Part shown: positions 21,770-25,787 of the stretch, in pieces | Layout: every line of letters begins with the position of its first letter | Position numbering within the stretch: position 1 is the first letter of the stretch | NCBI GenBank assembly: GCA_945861255.1 | Contig: CAMAUG010000010.1 | Span: 1-25,787 of the forward strand | Length of the DNA stretch: 25,787 nt | DNA from: Candidatus Sulfopaludibacter sp. SbA3 | GTDB lineage: Bacteria > Acidobacteriota > Terriglobia > Bryobacterales > Bryobacteraceae | Direction of reading: 5' to 3' | Program-made: the position numbers and the translations under genes | Notes under the pieces: generated by a model | The model's database searches: none | What the model was told of the DNA's origin: nothing | The model's input: the letters and a program-made list of their open reading frames with translations, nothing else

Positions 21770-22537
21770 ATGCGTATCAACACTGTCAAACAAGCCCTGA
21801 AAGCGGGCAAGACTGTCTTCGGTTGCAGCACTTCCATGATCCGCTCGCCTGAGATTCAGCGCATTCTGGCGGCGGCCGGCCTGGATTGGACCTACCTCGA
21901 TTCCGAGCACGGCGGCTTCGATCTGGAGACACTACAGGACCTGATCCGGGCGGCCAACGACAGCGGCTTGTGCCCAATCGTGCGCGTGGGCGACTTGCAA
22001 TATCCACTGGTCGCGCGCGCTCTCGATTGCGGCGCGCAAGGCGTGTTGTTCCCGCGCGTGGAATCGCCGGAGCTGCTGGCGCAGGCCATTTCCTGGACGC
22101 GTTTCCCTCCGGAAGGCGTGCGAGGTTTCGGGTTGCAGCCGGTGCACCTCGGCTATGAAGTTGCCACCATGCCGGAGATCATCGCGCACATGAACGCCAA
22201 CACCATGGTGGTCTTGCAGATTGAAACCAAGACCGCGCTCGAACGCGTGGACGATCTGCTGGCCGTCCCGGGCGTGGATGCGGTGATGGTGGGCCCGGCC
22301 GATCTTTCCACCTCGCTCGGCGTGCCCGGCGAGTTCGATCATCCCAAGATGGTGGAAGCCATCGAGCGCGTTAGGGATAGCTGCAACCGCCACGGTGTGG
22401 CCCCCGGGCTGCACGTGCGCATGCTGCCGCTGGCCCTCAAATGGCGCGACCGCGGACTGCGGTTTTTGAGCTGCAATAGCGAGATCGGGTTCCTGTTGGA
22501 TCAGGCCAAGGCAACAGTGGCGGCGCTACGGGGGTAG
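21770..22537 (+). CDS. HpcH/HpaI family aldolase
   Basis: The 255-aa protein is a class II pyruvate-type aldolase of the HpcH/HpaI family, which splits 2-keto-3-deoxy sugar acids or 4-hydroxy-2-oxoheptanedioate to pyruvate and an aldehyde with a divalent metal. Visible motifs: LDSEHGGFDLETLQ (catalytic-region His), GAQGVLFPRVESPE, VVLQIETKTALERVD (metal-binding Glu) and VMVGPADLSTSLG (metal-binding Asp). The phosphoenolpyruvate/citrate lyase-type TIM barrel is complete. The precise substrate cannot be read. A role beside bshC is not obvious. Confidence 0.9.
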   Translation: MRINTVKQALKAGKTVFGCSTSMIRSPEIQRILAAAGLDWTYLDSEHGGFDLETLQDLIRAANDSGLCPIVRVGDLQYPLVARALDCGAQGVLFPRVESPELLAQAISWTRFPPEGVRGFGLQPVHLGYEVATMPEIIAHMNANTMVVLQIETKTALERVDDLLAVPGVDAVMVGPADLSTSLGVPGEFDHPKMVEAIERVRDSCNRHGVAPGLHVRMLPLALKWRDRGLRFLSCNSEIGFLLDQAKATVAALRG

Positions 22538-22923
22538 ATTCGGCAGGTCAGCTTTCCTCGCCGCGCACCGCCGCTCTTTGCGCGCTACTCTTACCTTGAC
22601 CCGGAGCGTCCGGAGTGCCCGAGCCAAGAAACAGCGCCGCCGTTCCCACATCGCCTGGTGATCGCGTATCCAGCGCTACGCCACCGAAAGCCCTGCGCGT
22701 TCGATACGGCAAGTGCGCACCCTCCCGAGGCAGAGAACTCCAAGTGGGGATTGCCTGTTCGTGATTCCACACTCAGCCGAAGCCGGGGCCCAGCCATGAG
22801 CGCGGTGCGCGAACACGGCTGCTGCCGCTATGGGCGAACCCGAGCGTGACTGCGACTAGTCCGATACTAGGGCCCGTACTTCTGATTCCCATCAGCCCCG
22901 GCAGCTTTGATTGGCCTCGCCCC
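22538..22923. other. Gene-free gap between convergent genes
   Basis: These 386 nt lie between the aldolase and receptor stops. A 74-codon minus-strand frame (22548-22772) has no recognisable motif and no ribosome-binding site. Only a weak 5-bp inverted repeat (CTAGT at 22856-22860, ACTAG at 22866-22870) was noticed. No terminator with a U tract, tRNA or known repeat is seen. Confidence 0.5.
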
Positions 22924-25787
22924 CTACCAAGTGAAGCGTCCGTTAATCTGAACGATTCGCGGCGAGACGCCACCTCGAATCTGACCGAAGTTGGGGCTGT
23001 TGATACTGGTTATGATCGCGGACGCGAGAGGATTAAAGTGGTTGAACGCGTTGAACGTTTCCGCGCGGACTATTATATTCATGCCCTCTCTCACAGCAAT
23101 GGACTTGGTCACCGAGATATCCACACTCCACAGTCCAGGCGCGCGTACCGCACCCCAGCCCAGATTACCGGGGCGGCTGGTCGCTCCCCCGGCTGCCACC
23201 AGCGGCACCAGCGCGAAAGCGCTCTTGTTCAAATACTGACGTGTGCGGTTGAAATTGTCGGCGATCGGGCTTCCGCCAACGTAGTCCGGTCGGGCAATCT
23301 GCAATGAGGATTGCTGTGTGATGGCCAGCGGCTCTCCGCTACGGGCCTCGAAGATGCCCCCGACTTGCCAACCGCCCAGAACGCGGCGCACCAAGGCGTT
23401 GCTCTTCGATAAACGCGGCAGGTCATAGACCGCTTCCGATGAGAAATAATGCTTGATGTCGCCGGTGCCGGGCGCATGCTCCGCATTGATGTCGTTGAAG
23501 TTCTGCACGCGGGGCGTGTTGTCGCCCTGATACCAGGTGCCGATGTCGCCACCGTTGTACGCCAGCGTCTTGCCCCAGGTGTAATGGGCGCTGGTGCTCA
23601 AGTTGCGGGAATATCGCTTGCGCAGCGAGGTTTGCCAGGATGCGTACTGTGAAGTCGCCGAACCGTCCAGGTAGTATTGGGCCCGAAGCAATTGGTTGGG
23701 ACGAATGCCGGTGGCCCGATTCGCTTCGTTGAGCGGGCGCCACAGCGGGAATTTGGTCCCCCGAACCCCTACCAGCGAAGTTTCCAACACCAGTCCTGGG
23801 ACCAGCTCGCGCTGAATCCCCAGCGTGTAGTGGTGCGTGTAAGGACTCTCGATCTTGGGATTGATCACCCCAAAGACGTTGGTGAAGCCCTGCGCACGAG
23901 CCTGGGCGTCCGCGATCTTTCGTATGTCGTCGTTAACCATCGGGTACTTCAGTCCGAGTGCGATCCCTTCTTGCTTGCTGAAGGTGATCCGCTTCGGAAT
24001 GTTCAGGGCGCCAACTAAATTCCACATGTTTCCAATGATCTGAGGGCTGAAGATGAGTCCCGTACCGCCGCGGATGACGGTCTTACCGCCGTCCACGTTA
24101 TAGGCGAATCCGAAGCGGGGCCCGAAATTAACGCCGTCGCTCTCATACGGATTGTCCTGCGGCCGGTATGGGCCGACTCTAAACGTAGTAGTGTCCAGCA
24201 GCCCGTCCGGGTTGAAAAGAGCGGCTCCCGAGTTGTTCAGCGCTCTAGCCGTCAAGTGCGCATTGTAATCGTAGCGGAGCCCTATGTTGAGCGTAAGCTT
24301 GGTGCTGACCCGCCAGTCATCCTGAATGAAGGCTCCGAGTTCCCACATTTTAGCCAGGTTCTCTCCATTGCCGAACGAGGCATTGATCGAACTAGGCGTG
24401 TTGCTGAGCAGATCCGGCAGGCCGGTATAGGTCCAGGCGACGCCTTCAACATTGTTGCGAGCGCCTCTGTGGAAGGTATAAAGGCCGCCGAACTTGAGCG
24501 AGTGCTTTCCCAAATTTTTGGAAAACTTCTGTCCCAGGCTGATGGTGGGGCCTATAATCGTGAGGTCCTGGCTTGAGTTGATGGTGCCCCAGCCGAGGTT
24601 GGTGACCAGCCGGCCGAGGCGGCGGCCCTGGAGGAATTCCTCCGGCGGGCCGGGCAAGGGGTTTTTGAAAGCCAGGTCTTGGGTGTGGGCGTTGTTGCTG
24701 TTGTAACCGTAGCGGGTTTCCGAGGTCCAAGTGGCGCCACCTGTCGTATAGGCCGCGGTGCCGCGTTCGCCAAAGCTGTATTGCTCCGCGTTGTTGTTGA
24801 TATATGCGCTCGGGACCAAACGAAAGGGCCGCCCATGGCTATACGTGAGGGAAAGATTGGAGTTGTCATTGACCCGTATGTCCGATTTGAGGTCGATGTG
24901 ATTATCCCTGCGAATGCCTGTCGCGGTCCCATCGAACAACCCGGCAGCAGCGCCGGTGGCGAACGGCAGATTCGGAAGCGGCACCAACGCCAGGGCATTG
25001 GCATACGAAGGCTGGGCCTGGAGCACCATATCTCTGGTGGCTTGCGTCGGAACATTGACCGTCACCCGCCCCAGCTGGTTCTCGCGATAGCCCTCGTAGG
25101 CGCCAAAGATGAAAATCCTATTCTTCTTGATTGGACCGCCCGCCGAGCCCCCGAACTGGTTATACGTGAAGGGGATCTTCGAGCTCAAAAACGGGTCTCG
25201 CGCGTTCAAGCCCTGGTTCTGATGGTTCTCAAACAGGCTGCCGTGAAACTTGTTGGTGCCGGAGCGGGTCAAGACGTTGATCTGTCCGCCCAGCGCGCCG
25301 CCGTACTCAGCCGGAAGAACGCCCTTGACCACGCTCACCTCTTGAATGGTTTCCATGCTTAAGATATCGACGTAGTTGACTCCGCCGAACGCCTGGGAAT
25401 TCCGGCCCTCGGGATTGGCGCTGGACTCGGTGCCGTCCACCGAGTATGCCGTGCCGTTCCTGCCTTGTCCATTGAGGCGTGTACCGCCGGCGGATCCGCC
25501 CGTGGCGGGCGTCACGCCGCTACCAACTCTCAGGATGCCCGAGAAGTTCCGCCGCGCCAAGGGCAGATCCACCACGGCCTTCCTATCGAAAGTTTGTAGC
25601 TGCTCCGCGGACACCGTGTTCACCAGCGCCACTTCCGCCGTTACCTGAACCGTCTCGGCCACATCCCCGACCTGGAGCGCATGGGTCTGGCGTACATTCT
25701 GCCCAGCGGTCAGTTCGATACCTTTCACTTCGTACCGCTTGAATCCCCGGGCTTCGATGAAGACGGTGTAGGTGCCGACCCGCACGA
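22924..25787 (-). CDS. TonB-dependent receptor, Oar-like (5' end beyond window)
   Basis: At least 953 residues are visible. The first in-window part (RVGTYTVFIEARGFKRYEVK) is the end of a carboxypeptidase-regulatory-like domain. The plug follows (LPLARRNFSGILRVGSGVTP, YSVDGTESSANPEGRN, SMETIQEVSVVKGVLPAEYG, GGQINVLTRSGTNKFHGSLF), then a long beta-barrel with alternating strands (NIGLRYDYNAHL, NFGPRFGFAYN, RVQNFNDINAEHAPGTGD) and an aromatic C-terminus INGRFTW. This is the Oar/acidobacterial type of outer-membrane receptor, which occurs in many paralogues per genome and takes up large nutrients using TonB energy. The ligand is unknown. Confidence 0.93.
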   Translation of the reverse strand, partial: VRVGTYTVFIEARGFKRYEVKGIELTAGQNVRQTHALQVGDVAETVQVTAEVALVNTVSAEQLQTFDRKAVVDLPLARRNFSGILRVGSGVTPATGGSAGGTRLNGQGRNGTAYSVDGTESSANPEGRNSQAFGGVNYVDILSMETIQEVSVVKGVLPAEYGGALGGQINVLTRSGTNKFHGSLFENHQNQGLNARDPFLSSKIPFTYNQFGGSAGGPIKKNRIFIFGAYEGYRENQLGRVTVNVPTQATRDMVLQAQPSYANALALVPLPNLPFATGAAAGLFDGTATGIRRDNHIDLKSDIRVNDNSNLSLTYSHGRPFRLVPSAYINNNAEQYSFGERGTAAYTTGGATWTSETRYGYNSNNAHTQDLAFKNPLPGPPEEFLQGRRLGRLVTNLGWGTINSSQDLTIIGPTISLGQKFSKNLGKHSLKFGGLYTFHRGARNNVEGVAWTYTGLPDLLSNTPSSINASFGNGENLAKMWELGAFIQDDWRVSTKLTLNIGLRYDYNAHLTARALNNSGAALFNPDGLLDTTTFRVGPYRPQDNPYESDGVNFGPRFGFAYNVDGGKTVIRGGTGLIFSPQIIGNMWNLVGALNIPKRITFSKQEGIALGLKYPMVNDDIRKIADAQARAQGFTNVFGVINPKIESPYTHHYTLGIQRELVPGLVLETSLVGVRGTKFPLWRPLNEANRATGIRPNQLLRAQYYLDGSATSQYASWQTSLRKRYSRNLSTSAHYTWGKTLAYNGGDIGTWYQGDNTPRVQNFNDINAEHAPGTGDIKHYFSSEAVYDLPRLSKSNALVRRVLGGWQVGGIFEARSGEPLAITQQSSLQIARPDYVGGSPIADNFNRTRQYLNKSAFALVPLVAAGGATSRPGNLGWGAVRAPGLWSVDISVTKSIAVREGMNIIVRAETFNAFNHFNPLASAIITSINSPNFGQIRGGVSPRIVQINGRFTW

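Noticed and set aside
22548..22772. 74-codon minus-strand frame downstream of the receptor
   Set aside because: No motif, no ribosome-binding site and low-complexity composition; probably chance in GC-rich DNA.
22856..22870. CTAGT/ACTAG inverted repeat after the TonB receptor as a terminator
   Set aside because: Only 5 bp, no GC-rich stem and no following U tract.

Overview
The window reads as a chromosomal segment of an acidobacterium, most likely of the Solibacter/Bryobacter type. The basis is high-GC coding sequence, a large Oar-like TonB-dependent receptor with a carboxypeptidase-regulatory-type N-terminus, a heme c/copper-monooxygenase fusion of a kind common in Acidobacteriota, bacillithiol-type BshC, and a fused TrpE(G). 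This assignment is inference from gene content; no rRNA gene is present. Most of the window is ordinary housekeeping DNA with two small toxin-antitoxin (TA) islands.

Layout. 1-52 is the 3' end of a tRNA-Ser. 199-4006 holds a secreted epoxide-hydrolase-like protein, an ABHD18-like hydrolase on the minus strand and a secreted heme c/copper protein. 4075-6038 is an rmuC-proline dehydrogenase pair with an ATGA overlap, running head-on with zero spacing into a ribBA-like gene whose GTP cyclohydrolase II half has lost its signature. 7227-8174 is a secreted repeat protein of unknown function. 8531-9668 is prfB with its programmed +1 frameshift. 9756-11383 is Sua5 overlapped by a metallo-beta-lactamase-fold hydrolase. 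11431-11960 is an AF2212-like/MazF-like TA pair, bracketed by two copies of the 3' end of the hydrolase gene. 14628-12114 (minus) is a three-gene envelope operon: a secreted unknown protein, a signal-peptide methyltransferase and a rhomboid protease. 14758-15282 is ssb. 20091-15409 (minus) is a tightly packed run: cyaY, hemW, a DUF433 antitoxin, a frameshifted DUF5615 toxin, trpE(G) and a GNAT acetyltransferase. 20192-22537 is bshC plus an HpcH/HpaI aldolase. 22924-25787 (minus) is a TonB-dependent receptor running off the window.

How the genes work together. CyaY (iron donor/regulator) and HemW (heme chaperone, radical SAM) form an iron/heme unit next to the divergent bacillithiol gene bshC. 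Sua5 (t6A tRNA modification), RF2 and SSB are core information-processing functions. Several genes have a plausible -10 box only 6-9 nt before the start codon and no Shine-Dalgarno sequence, which suggests leaderless transcription in this genome.

No CRISPR array, insertion sequence or phage was seen. The items most worth a second look are the duplicated gene end around the MazF module, the single-base frameshift that removes the catalytic N-terminus of the DUF5615 toxin, the degenerate RibA half of RibBA, and the candidate leaderless promoters.
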